DNA from: Haberlea rhodopensis | Taxonomy: Eukaryota; Streptophyta; Magnoliopsida; Lamiales; Gesneriaceae | DNA length: 64,000 nucleotides | NCBI GenBank assembly: GCA_907163345.1 | Contig: CAJQUN010001205.1 | Coordinates: 27,736 to 91,735 of the forward strand | Direction: 5' to 3' | In this document: positions 23,011 to 34,119 of the stretch, one piece after another | Layout of the letters: the number at the start of each line of letters is the position of its first letter | Position numbering within the stretch: the stretch's first letter is position 1 | The notes under the pieces: generated by a model | The model's database searches: none | What the model was told of the DNA's origin: nothing | What the model saw: the letters and a program-made list of their open reading frames with translations, nothing else | Program-made: the position numbers and the translations under genes

Positions 23011-24253
23011 TCCACACATATCAGATACATGAATATTCATTTCGAAATTTTTGAACAGAAACTCTCGAATTAATCAAAATTGTGGCACATTAACACGCAT
23101 ATCATTTATTGACAAATTACGCGTTAAATAGCTTGTCTCTTGTATCACAATATGTAAAATAACGTGTGTTAACAAAACATTTAATTTCATAAATCGAAGT
23201 GTCAGCCTTGAATGCTATGAATGCCACATAATTTAAATAAAATCACATAGCCACATAAAATCACATAATTCACTAATCATATATCAAATGATACAGATAC
23301 CTATCGTATGTACCCGATCGCAACATACCTTTCTTTTTATCCAATTCTTAATGTCTTCTGATTGAATCAATGAAATATTATGCTACAATGAAAGTGTACA
23401 TTAACACTACACCATTTGTTTGTTCTCCATATATATTTTAAAAATATATATATAAGAATATTTGATTTTCCAATATTAGTGGAGTACATAAAATCCCCAA
23501 ATTCAATTTTTATTTGACATTGCATTTTTCCTTCCAGAGATATAAAATACCTTCCTGTTGATTATATTAAAATCTAAAACATAAATATAATTTTCTTTAA
23601 ATTAGAAATTTACATCAACACCATGTGATTTAGTTCAAAAGAAAAGGAATTTTCCTGTTATCTTCATATCTCTTGTTTTGAGTTTAATAGCTACAGTAAC
23701 CAATATCCATGTTGTTGTATTCAATTTCCCCCCTAAAAAGGGTTACTAATTTTTAGCCTTAACCATTCCAATACATTTTAAAAAAATAGATTAAATGATT
23801 GCAATGAAGGTGACTGATCCTTTTTTTTATATCATAAACATTAAAGAACACAAAAATAATACTTTCACACATTTAAAAATCAATAATTCGTTAAGCTCCA
23901 TTTGATTTTTACGCGTAAAAATCCTGCAAATACCAAGCATGAACCACCGCAAAGTTCCCAACAAAATGCAAGCGCCTCGTTGCTGGTTTTGAGCGTTGGC
24001 TCATGTAAAAGGGCCAAAACTCTTCCATACTGATGAAAGTCATATCTTTTCAAGTAAAATTCGGATCTTGACGGGAAAAAGAGGATTCGAGAATCAACCC
24101 GGGTCAGAAAAATCTTGATTAACGAGTTCTGAACAGTAAAAAGACCGGAAAATCTGATGGGTTCGATTGAGTTTTCTGATTTCTTAGCTTGATTATCATC
24201 AATGAAAGGAAGAAGAAACCAAAAACGATTAAGGAACGTGACACAATTATATT
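23011..24253. other. AT-rich stretch, nothing assigned
   Basis: No recognisable coding exons. A 140-codon minus-strand frame (23880-24302) runs into the LTR element and has no recognisable domain. If the SOSEKI gene was once complete, its first exon would be expected here or beyond 28745; I could not find it. Confidence 0.4.
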
Positions 24254-25010
24254 TGTTGCCTGGAATTTTGGTAGGGTAGACGTGTATTACTTCAAAGCAC
24301 AAAATAATATATAAAAAATAAACGAGACCAGATTTTTTACGTGGAAAACCCCAAAATATGAGGAAAAAACCACGGGACCTAGTCCAGTATAAATTCTACT
24401 ATAAACAAACGAGTGATTTACATGTTTTCTTTACAAGAATGAGCTAAGAAAATGAAAATGGTGGAGGGAGAAGGGAGCACCGCCGAGAAGGCTGCTGGGA
24501 GAGAAGAAAAGAGGCGACACCCTTAACCCTAATGATCCTTCACTATTTATATTAAAGATAAATGGGCCTACAATGGGCTAATTAAATAGCAGGATAACGG
24601 GCCTAGTAAAAGAAAAATGGACCAAGGCAAACAGACCAAGTTAGGATAGTCTCTAGTGTCTATGATACCGGGCCGAGATGTAGGTCTTCATCAAGGCCGA
24701 GCTGAGGTCATCATCGAGTCCGAGCTGGAGGTCTTCCTAGAGCGCCGAGCTGGGGTGGCCGACCTGGGGTTGGCTGACCTGGGGTGGCCGAGCTTGAGGT
24801 CTTCCTGGGGTTGGCCGAGCTGGGGGTGGCCGACCTGGAGGTCTTCCTCGACTGCCGACCTGGGGTTGGCCGAGCTGGGGTGGACGACCTAGGGTGGCCG
24901 AGCTGGGGTTGGTCGACCTGGGGTGGCCGAGCTGGAGGTCTTCCTCGAGTGCCGACCTGGGTCGAGCCCATACAGTTCGGGTCTGAACCGCACCGGATAT
25001 CGGGGTATCA
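24254..25010 (-). repeat. LTR copy 1 (3' LTR in element orientation), 757 bp
   Basis: Contains the shared sequence TTTTTTACGTGGAAAACCCC and an array of about 24-bp units on GCCGAGCTGGGGTGGCCGAC (about 24670-24960). It is 82 bp longer than the partner because it holds more of these units. Confidence 0.9.
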
Positions 25011-25030
25011 TGAGTATCCCCCTCTAGTCG
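25011..25030 (-). other. Polypurine tract of the LARD-like element
   Basis: On the minus strand AGAGGGGGATACTCA directly precedes the LTR that starts TGATACCCCG. Confidence 0.6.
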
Positions 25031-25771
25031 AGCTAGAGTAGCGGTGTATCGACTCCAACTGGTTAGGTGAGGACCCAGATCGGTAGTCCTTCAAATGCCA
25101 AACCACGATGTGACCTTGCGCCGTGCCGAGTTCCCAAGTCATGCAGTCAGCAGAGCCATGGCAATTCGAATGTCGATCCTTGGTAGAATAGGCAGCTCGT
25201 AGAACCCATACGAGTAACTGGCGTAATCATAGTACTGAGCTCCGGTCAATAAGAGCAGGTTGGACTGGGCTGTAGGAATCCGAACTGAAGCTACTATAAT
25301 CGAGAATTCCGAGCTGATAAGACAAATACAGACTATGTTTATCTTGGTTGAGCCGACCTGAGCAAATAAAGCTCACCAGACCTAAGCTCCAGAGATGATA
25401 AAATGAGTGAAAGAATTATCGCCCAACCTGAGCTTCTGAGATAATGTATGAGAAAATAATACCCAACCGCTCGCCCGACCTGATCTGAGAATATGTACGA
25501 ACAAACTACGCTCGCCCGACCCGATCTAAGCTTCGAAGAAATATATATGAGCTAATAATATTGGTCCGAGATGAGCTGAACTCCACATGATAAATAAAGT
25601 AAATAATGCTCGGCCGACCTGATCTTAGCTCCGTCATAGATAAGAGCAAATAATGCTCGTATGAACTCCATAGTCAATAAATATGAGCGAATGAGACCTG
25701 TGCTAATATTTGCCAGGGCCTCATACACCTGGGCTTAAGCAATCAGGGCGGACCTGTGCTAATATCGTAGT

Positions 25772-26185
25772 CAAGGCGGACCTTAACTTTCATAGTCAGG
25801 GCGGACCTTAACTTTTATAGTAGTCAGGGCGGACCTTAACTTTCATAGTAGTCAGGGCGGACCTTAACTTTCATAGTCAGGGCGGACCTTAACTTTTATA
25901 GTCAGGGCGGACCTTAACTTTTATCGTAGTCAGGGCGTACCTTAACTTTCATAGTCAGGGCGGACCTTAACTTTTATAGTAGTCAGGGCGGACCTTAACT
26001 TTTATAGTCAGGGCGGACCTTAACTTTTATCGTAGTCAGGGCGGACCTTAACTTTCATAGTCAGGCGGACCTTAACTTTTATAGTAGTCAGGGTGGACCT
26101 TAACTTTCATAGTCAGGGCGGACCTTAACTTTCATAGTAGTCAGGGCGGACCTTAACTTTCATAGTCAGGGCGGACCTTAACTTA
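25772..26185. repeat. Minisatellite: CAGGGCGGACCTTAACTTTTATAG, 16 copies
   Basis: Sixteen units of 25 or 28 bp, the longer ones carrying an extra TAG/GTA. They alternate irregularly, giving a higher-order pattern with TTTTATAG, TTTCATAG and TTTTATCG variants. Confidence 0.95.
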
Positions 26186-26361
26186 TCTCCTCATCTAGTG
26201 TGCCTGGGCTGACCATAGCCACACATGTCTGGGCGGACCATGACATATCTCCTCATCTCAACTCCAACACACACACCACTCCCGAACCTCCATACCACTA
26301 CACCACATCCGAATAAGTTACTCAAAAATCCGGATCAAATAAAGTTCAAAAGCTGATGAAT

Positions 26362-26478
26362 AAGGCCTTACTGCGAGATCGCATGCCTGGGCTGATATAA
26401 TAGGGGCTTACTGCGAGATTGCATGCCCGAGCTGTCATAATAGGGGCTTACTGCGAGATTGCATGCCCGAGCTGTCCG
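26362..26478. repeat. Tandem repeat, about 45-bp unit x 3
   Basis: Three near-identical copies of a unit built on GGCTTACTGCGAGATTGCAT followed by GCCCGAGCTG. Confidence 0.85.
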
Positions 26479-26619
26479 ATACTGTCATGAAATATTGAAA
26501 AAATAGCAATGCACAAATATATTTTACAAAATTCAAATATCAGTTGGACAGGAAGAACCGTAAGTTAGGGCCCGAAGACTTGAGGGTCAAAGTCACGATC
26601 AACTGTTAGGCTTAGGCCG

Positions 26620-27660
26620 ATGCGGAGGCTGAGCTGGGGTGGATGAGGCCGAGCTCACATGGATGAGGCCGAGCTGGAACTCATACGGCCAAGGTAGAGC
26701 TCATTTGGCCGAGGTGGATGAGCTGAGGCCGAGGTGGTGCTCATACAACCGAGGTGGATGAGCTAAGGCCGATCTGGACTCACACGGACGAGGTGGAGCT
26801 CATACGGCCGAGGTGGATGAATTAAGGCCGATCTGGACTCACACGGCCGAGGTGGAGCTCATTTGGCCGAGGTGGATGAGCTGAGGCCGATTTGGAGCTC
26901 ATGTAGCCAAGTTTGTTGAGCTGGGGCCGAGCTGGACTCATACGGCCGAGGTGGAGCTCATTTGGCCGAGGTGGATTAGCTGAGGCCGAGTTGGAACTCA
27001 CACGGCCGAGGTGGAGCTCATACGATCGAGGTGGATGAGCTGAGGCCGAGTTAGAGCTCATGTGGCCAAGGTGGATGAGCTGAGGTCGAGCTGGACTCAT
27101 ACGGCCGAGGTGGAGCTCATTTGGCCGAGGTGGATGAGATGAGGCCGAGTTGGAGCTCATGTGGCCAAGGTGGATGAGCTGAGGCCGAGCTGGACTCATA
27201 CGTCCGAGGTGGAGCTCATTTGGCCGAGGTGGATGAGCTGAGGCCGAGTTGGAGCTCACACGGCCGAGGTGGATGAGCTGAGGCCGAGTTGGAGCTCATG
27301 TGGCCAAGTAGGATGAGCTGAGGCCGAGCTGGACTTATAAGGCCGAGGTGGAGCTCATTTGGCCGAGGTGGATGAGTTGAGGCCGAGTTGGAGCTCACAC
27401 GGCCGAGGTGGATGAGCTGAGGTCGAGTTGGAGCTCATGTGGCCAAGGTGGATGAGCTGAGGCCGAGCTGGACTCATACGGCCGAGGTGGAGCTCATTTG
27501 GCCGAGGTGGAGCTCATTTGGCCGAGGTGGATGAGATGAGGCCGAGTTGGAGCTCACACGGCCGAGGTGGAGCTCATACGACCGAGGTGGCCGAGCTGAG
27601 GCCAAGCTGGAATCATACGGCCGAGGTGGAGCTCATTTGGCCGAGCTGAGGCCGAGCTGA
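26620..27660. repeat. Minisatellite with higher-order structure (GCCGAGGTGGATGAGCTGAG)
   Basis: About 1 kb of roughly 20-24-bp units (GGCCGAGGTGGATGAGCT, GGCCGAGTTGGAGCTCA, GGCCGAGGTGGAGCTCAT). These are organised in larger repeats of about 100 bp. Long open frames on both strands here are translations of the repeat and not genes. Confidence 0.93.
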
Positions 27661-28050
27661 TATGGCCCGACGTGAGGTACTGATTTGGACTTTGCCACTT
27701 TTACTCAATCTCCAATCCTGCAACAAAAGCTCCTAATGCCCCAAAAACCAAATGCTAAAGCAGCTCCATTCTCCAAAAATTGTGGTTGGCTAGGGAGAAG
27801 AGGTATCCCCAGAGATCTGATGCCTAATGTAGCATCTCGAGAATCATTACACTGGCGTTTCTTAGAGTGCAACCCAAAAGCATAGCAACTTTCATACAAG
27901 GCTGCACCCCAATAACCAAAACATTTCCCCCTTTCATCAAACCCGCCGCCGCCGCTTACTAAAGGTTTTTCTTCTCCAGAACTTAGAACACCCATCTCCC
28001 AACAGAGATCCATCCTTATCCTCCCCATATCTCAACGTCTTAAGCTCACG
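27661..28050 (-). other. Leader-like region of the LARD-like element
   Basis: Between primer site and minisatellites. A 107-codon minus-strand frame (28028-27705) begins MGRIRMDLCWEMGVL but has no gag signature; I treat it as non-coding. Confidence 0.5.
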
Positions 28051-28069
28051 TTCCCACAGACGGCGCCAA
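28051..28069 (-). other. Primer-binding site of the LARD-like element
   Basis: TTGGCGCCGTCTGTGGGAA on the minus strand, immediately inside the 5' LTR end CAGGCAACA. It is not the initiator tRNA-Met type used by the elements at 1 and 10675. Confidence 0.8.
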
Positions 28070-28070
28070 T

Positions 28071-28745
28071 TGTTGCCTGGAATTTTGGTAGGGTAGACGT
28101 GTATTTCTTCCAAGCACAAAATAATATATAAAAAATAAACGAGACCAGATTTTTTACGTGGAAAACCCCAAAATATGGGGAAAAAACCACGGGACCTAGT
28201 CCAGTATAAATTCTACTATAAACAAACGAGTGATTTACATGTTTTCTTTACAAGAATGAGCTAAGAAAATGAAAATGGTGGAGGAAGAAGGGAGCACCGC
28301 CGATAAGGCTGCTGGGAGAGAAGAAAAGAGGCGACCCCCTTAACCCCAATGATCCTTCACTATTTATATTAAAGATTAATGGGCCTACAATGGGCTAATT
28401 AAATAGCAGGATAACGGGCCTAGTAAAAGAAAAATGGACCAAGGCAAACGGACCAAGGTAGGATAGTCTCTAGTGTCTATGATACCGGGCCGAGATGTAG
28501 GTCTTCATCGAGGCCGAGCTGAGGTCATCATCGAGTCCGAGCTGGAGGTCTTCCTCGAGCGCCGAGCTGGGGTTGGCTGACCTGGGGTGGCCGAGCTTGA
28601 GGTCTTCCTGGGGTTGGCCGACCTGGGGTTGGCCGAGCTGGGGGTGGCCGACCTGGGGTGGCCGAGCTGGAGGTCTTCCTCGAGTGCCGACCTGGGTCGA
28701 GCCCATACAGTTCGGGTCTGAACCGCACCGGATATCGGGGTATCA
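28071..28745 (-). repeat. LTR copy 2 (5' LTR in element orientation), 675 bp
   Basis: Near-identical to 24254-25010 outside the repeat array. High similarity suggests recent insertion. Confidence 0.9.
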
Positions 28746-29137
28746 ATATTAATGGAGGAAAACAAATGGAAAGTTTGGTGATGAAAAAGAATAAGTTTGG
28801 TAGCTGAATCTTGAAATCAAATGAATCGAGGGAATAAATTGTTAAGGTCTCAGTTGAAGTACAAAGATGTGTTTAGTATAATGGTTGTGTGTGATGGGAA
28901 GAGCATCCAGAAAATCAATTTAATTATCAGCCAATTATTTGTTACTTGTGTCTCCAATCTCTACTTCCTGAATATCCTCAACTATTGTGGACAGTTTACA
29001 CATCAATATATTTAGGATATGTTAAATTCAGAATCACACATCAAAGCGTCAGAATTCTGAGGCTATAATATATGTAAATTGATGTGTAATCCTCAATTTT
29101 TTTTTATTTAACTTAAGGTCAATATATATCAATATAT

Positions 29138-29460
29138 TGTTACAAAGGCAGCAGACATGGGGAAGATACATACGGACGTAGAAGACGTGGAAGAACAAAA
29201 CAGAACAAGAAGAATTCCAAAACACTTATCAGACTATGTAGTGGGGTAGTTAAAACAAGTAGTGGACATGTAAACTAAACAAGTAGTTGTAAATAAGTTC
29301 GTGGGTGTTAGTTAGTATATTTATGTTTTTTTAAAAGCAGTAGAATGGACAAGAAGAACAAGAACTTGTTAATGAAAATTTCTCCTTTTCTGAATTTCGT
29401 AATTTCCTTTCTCTTGCTAATTTTCTGGAGATTAGCGATCTCGAATTCGCTCTTCTAACA
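29138..29460 (+). repeat. Left LTR of the Reina-type element, 323 bp
   Basis: Aligned with the right LTR, it contains about 105 bp (roughly 29235-29345) missing from the partner. Confidence 0.9.
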
Positions 29461-29477
29461 TTGGTGCTCTCGTTGAG
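29461..29477 (+). other. Primer-binding region, Reina-type element
   Basis: TTGGTGCTCTCGTTGAG directly abuts the LTR terminal ACA. Confidence 0.7.
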
Positions 29478-29478
29478 T

Positions 29479-32400
29479 ATGGCCGAAGGAACAAGGTTGG
29501 CCAGGCTCGAAATTGAACATCTCTTCAGGAAGCTCAGGCGTTAAATGTGGAAAAATCAAATACCAATATTGAATTTATTACATCATCCATGAAGGAATTC
29601 TCAATTGGCTTACAAACATTGAAAGCCAAAATGGAGCAATGTGTTCGTCGTTCACAAGGCTCAACACGATTTGCCACCTACATCGCCCAATATGCTTTCC
29701 AATCCATATTGGAATACTTCGGCGGGTGAACAATCCTCACAATTCAAGCCCATCCGCTTGGAAGTTCCTCGATTTTCTAGTGAGAATCCAACTTCTTGGA
29801 TCTCACGTATACAACGCTATTTTGACTATTATAATACCTCTGATTCCCAGCGTATGGTGATTGCTTCTTTTCACTTGGATGGGACGGCCTTGGATTGGTA
29901 TGACTAGGCAAAAATCATTTTATTCCTACTTGGTCAGAATTTTTGTTTGCTCTGGAAACTCGTTTCGGACCTTCCGAAAATGAGGACTCCTTTGGTACAC
30001 TTAGCAAATTGAAGCAATCTGACATGCTCATAGAGTACCAACACCAATTTGAACATTTAGTCACAAAAATTCGAAATGTACCTGAACTCGTTCTCGTTAG
30101 TTGTTTTGTTTCGGGTTTACATGCTGAATTACGATGGGAAATTCAAGTTTATAAACCAACTTCTCTAGTTCAAGCCATGGGATTGGCCCGTCTATTTGAT
30201 GATAAGACGATGGTACAAAGCTTGGGGCCAGAACAGGATATGATAATATCAAACCTGATAAATTTGTGTGGCAATCACGACCTACTAATTCTCCTCCACT
30301 GTTACCTACACCATCACATACCCACATTGGAGCTTCGAAACCAAGGCAATTGCCTATTATCAAGAAGCTAACACCTGCCAAAATTGCTGCTAGGCGCGAA
30401 AAGGGTCTTTGTTGTAACTGTGATGACAAGTATTCACCCGGTCATCGGTGTAAGGGAAAACTATATTGTTTTATGGTGACAAAAGACGATATTCTGGAGG
30501 ATGAGCAACCAATTTTTAGTGAGTCACCGCAACGACATGATGAGGTTCTGGAAATTAGCTTACATGCTATGGATGGCCAAGTATCACCTCGGACGTTACG
30601 GTTGAAGGCTTATATCAATGCCCTTCAAGTTAAAACACTTCTTGATGGTGGAAGCACACACAACTTCATCCAAGAACGTGTGGCTAAATTCCTACAACTA
30701 CCCATTCTATCATCTCCACATTTTCAAGTCTTGGTGGGTAATGGTCAGTCTCTTGCTTGTGAAGGTTATTGTCCTAGTGTGAACATTCAATCGGGGGGTC
30801 CGAAAACTTTCTTATTGATTTTTATGTTCTTAAAGGGGCTGATGTCGTATTGGGTGTGCAATGGTTAGAGCTACTTGGCCGCATCACTATTGATTATAAA
30901 GAACTTTATATGGAATTTATGTGGGATGGTCGATTGGTTAGAATAAAGGGTGAACCACTTTTACAAATCCATCAAGTTCAGTTGCATCAATTAAGGCGCA
31001 TGTCCAGAACTGATTCTATATCAGCTTGCTTTCAATTATACTCTTTCACAGCAACAACAGAAGACCAATAGGTACACATTCAATCCGATAGCATATTGTC
31101 CTTAATTGATTCTTATACAGGTGTATTTGAGGAACCAACTCCATTACCTCCTCATCGCATTATCGATCATAAAATTCATTTTCTTCCTCAAACAACCCCC
31201 GTCAACATCAAGCCTTATCGTTACCCTTATTTTCAAAAATCAAAATTGAGCGCCTTGTATCAGATATGTTACAGTCTGGGGTGATTCGTCCCGGCCAAAT
31301 TCATCACCCGTCATATTAGTCAAAAAGAAAGACGGCATTTGGCGTTTTTGCGTCGATTATCGGGCCTTAAATCATGCAACTATCAAAGATAAATTTCTCA
31401 TTCCAACTATCAACGAGTTACTAGATGAACTACATGGCGCTACAATTTTTTCCAAAACTGACTTACAGGTTGGCTATCAGCAAATCCGTGTCCACGCCCA
31501 TGACATACATAAAATAACTTTTCGCACCCACGAGGGTCACTACGAGTTGTTGTCATGCCCTTTGGTTTGACCAACACACCTTCTACTTTTCAAGCATCTA
31601 TGAATGCGATCTTCAAACCTTATCTTCGAAAATTCATTATTGTTTTCTTCGATGACATTTTAATTTTCAGTAAGTGTTTTGATGATCACCTTGTGCATTT
31701 AGAAACGGCCTTAAAATGCTTGTCTACCCACACATTCTTTGCTAAACTGTCCAAGTGTTCCTTCGGTAAATCTTCCATTGATTACTTGGGACATATAATT
31801 TCTTCTAAGGGTGTAGAACCTGATCCCAATAAGCTTATTGCCATTCAAGATTGGCAACACCTACCTTACCAAAAGCACTACGTGGTTTCTTGGGACTCAC
31901 TGGGTTTTATAGGAAATTTGTCCAGGGATATTCTATCATTGTTGCACCCCTAACAAAACTTTTAAAGGACTCGTTTGTTTGGTCTTCTCAAGTCAAGTCG
32001 GCCTTCGACAAACTAAAATTTGTTATGATGCAAACACATATCCTTGCTTTACCAATTTTTTCTCTTGCTTTTGACGTCCAAACTGATGCCTCGGGTTCGG
32101 GGGTGGGCGCTGTGCTATCCCAAAATCATAGGCCTAGCATTTTTTAGCAAAAAATTAACCCCATGCCTTGCCAAAGCCTCAACCTATGTTAGGGAACTTG
32201 TTGCCGTGGTTCAGGCAGTTTACAAGTGGCGCCAGTATTTATTGGGTAGCCATTTCACCATTTTTACTGATCATCAGAGCCTAAAGGACATCCTTACACA
32301 AAACATACACACGCCGGAACAGCAAAAAGATTTAATCAAGCTCATGGGCTATTATTTTGACAATACAAACCAGGTAAAAATAACATCGTTATTGATAGTC

Positions 32401-33890
32401 TTTCGAGAACATTTGCTAAAGTCCCTTCCTTTGATACATGTACTGCCACTATGTTAGCACTCACTATTCCAGTATTTAATTTCCTTACTGACCTTCGAAA
32501 GGAAGTAGTGTTGTGTCTAAGACTATCAATTATTCTGCCAAATCTTGTTTTCATATTCGGGAAGGGTTACTCTTTAAAAATAATCGTCTTTGTCTCAATC
32601 CAAACTCTCCTCTCAAACCTCAAGTGCTATTTGGGTTCCATGCTACACCTTTAGGAGGACATGATGGGGTAAAAAAAACTCTATCTCGATTGTGTGCAAG
32701 TTTTTTTTGGAAAAAAATGGAAAAGGATGCAGGGACTATATTGCTAAATGCCATGTGTGCCAATAGACTAAATACATTGCTCGCAAAACTCATGGGTTGT
32801 TGCAGTCCCTTCCTGTTCCAGTTAACACTTGGGAGGACGTTTCTATGGATTTTATTACAGGTCTGCCTACTTCCAATGGCATATGATTAGTTGTTGTTGA
32901 TCGTTTGTCAAAATATGGACACTTTGGGGGTCTCATGAAAGGCTTTACGACTGCATCTGTTGCTATTTTATTTGCTGATATGGTTGTTAAGCATCATTCC
33001 TTTCCAAAGTCTATAATTTCTGATCGAGATCCCATCTTCTTGAGTAAGTTTTGGCAAGAACTTTTCAAGTATTCCGGTACTTCACTCCGGATGTCAAGTG
33101 CTTATCATCCAAAGACAGATGGCCAAATAGAGGTTCTAAACAGGTGTTTGGAACAATATTTACGTGGGTTTGTGTGTGAACAACCATCATCATGGTCCAA
33201 GTATTTGTTATGGGCTGAACTTTGTTATAATACAAGCCACCACTCAGCTATTTTGATGTCTCCCTTTGAGGCAGTCTTCGGAAAGCCTCCCCCTATATTA
33301 CCCTCGTATATTGTAGGTTCAACTACTGGTAAACGCCGTCGAACATTGGCTTCTTGATAGGGATCGGGTTTTAGACTTTCTCCGCAAGAATTTCCGTAAG
33401 GCAAAAGTGCGTGTGAAATCACAAGTGGATAAACATCGGGCTGAGGTGTGTTTCGACGTAGGGCAATTTTGTTATGTCCGATTGCAGCCTTATCGACAAG
33501 TATCATTGTCTGGCCAGAAGTTTTCGAAGTTAAGCGAACTCTTTTTTGGTCCTTCTAAGATTTTAAAGCGTGTAGGATTAGTGGCCTATAAGTTAGAGCT
33601 TCCACTTCATTCTCGGATCCACCTTGTTTTCCATGCATCAGTTCTCAAACTTTGTCCAAATCCAGAAGATGTTTCTCTGATTGCCTTGCCTAAGTTATCA
33701 GTTGAGAACCAACCAGTAATTCAACCCTTGGCCATTCTTGATACAAGAGTCCTCCAAAAAGGCGAACGATAGGTGCTACAAGTTTTAATACAATGTGAGG
33801 GTTTACCCCTTGAGGAAACTACATGGGAAGATTTTACTGTATTTTCAAAGTTGCATCCTTCTTTTCACCTTGAGGACAATGTGTCTTCTC
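29479..33890 (+). pseudogene. Reina-type gag-pol, multiply disrupted
   Basis: The ATG at 29479 (MAEGTRLARLEIEHL) reaches a stop at 29542. Gag continues in other frames (RLEVPRFSSENPTSWISRIQ near 29755), with a further stop at 29905. Order of recognisable parts: a CCHC-like knuckle (CCNCDDKYSPGHRCKG, about 30413); protease LLDGGSTHNF (about 30640), where the usual DSG or DTG is DGG; reverse transcriptase with the FFDDILIF motif (Asp codons at 31651 and 31654); RNase H (about 32075-32400); integrase core with SDRDPIF and TDGQIE (about 33020-33130); chromodomain ending PLEETTWEDF (about 33830). At least ten frame changes or stops separate these pieces. It was an autonomous element and is now defective. 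Confidence 0.87.
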
Positions 33891-33903
33891 CACTGGTGGG
33901 TAC

Positions 33904-34119
33904 TGTTACAAAGGCAGTACATGCAGACATGGGGAAGATACATACGGACATGGAAGGCGTGGAAGAACAAAGCAGAACAAGAAGAATTCAAAATACTTAT
34001 CAGACTAATGGACATGAAGAACAAGAACTTGTTAATGAAAATTTCTTTTTGAATTTCGTAATTTCCTTTCTCTTGCTAATTTTTTGGAGATTAGCGATCT
34101 CGAATTCGCTCTTCTAACA
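33904..34119 (+). repeat. Right LTR of the Reina-type element, 216 bp
   Basis: Shares both ends with the left LTR but carries an internal deletion of about 105 bp. Confidence 0.9.

Larger units (their letters stand above)
24254..28745 (-). mobile_element. Coding-free LTR element (LARD-like), minus orientation, minisatellite-filled
   Basis: Two direct repeats begin TGTTGCCTGGAATT and end ATCGGGGTATCA, flanked by the perfect 5-bp duplication ATATT (24249-24253, 28746-28750). Orientation is set by a primer site read on the minus strand at 28069 down to 28051 (TTGGCGCCGTCTGTGGGAA) and a purine tract next to 25011. The 3.06-kb interior has no gag or pol. It holds at least three tandem arrays. Such large derivatives are mobilised by other elements; the primer site resembles that of Tat/Retand-type families, which is a tentative comparison. 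Confidence 0.88.
29138..34119 (+). mobile_element. Reina-type Ty3/gypsy retrotransposon, decayed
   Basis: Short LTRs begin TGTTACAAAGGCAG and end CTCTTCTAACA, flanked by the perfect duplication TATAT (29133-29137, 34120-34124). Small size (4982 bp), short LTRs, the TTGGTGCTCTCGTTGAG primer region and a C-terminal chromodomain point to the Reina clade of chromoviruses. The coding region is broken many times. Confidence 0.88.

Noticed and set aside
24656..25041. Open frames with WGWPSWGWPTW-type or RPPARPPQ-type products near both LTRs of the LARD-like element
   Set aside because: They come from the 24-bp repeat inside the LTR and are open in several frames at once.
25772..26185. CRISPR-like array
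   Set aside because: The repeats are contiguous without unique spacers, and the context is a plant LTR element.
26822..27398. Long repetitive open frames on the minus strand (HLGHMSSNSASAHPPRPNEL-type)
   Set aside because: Direct translation of the GCCGAGGTGGATGAG minisatellite; no start context or domain.
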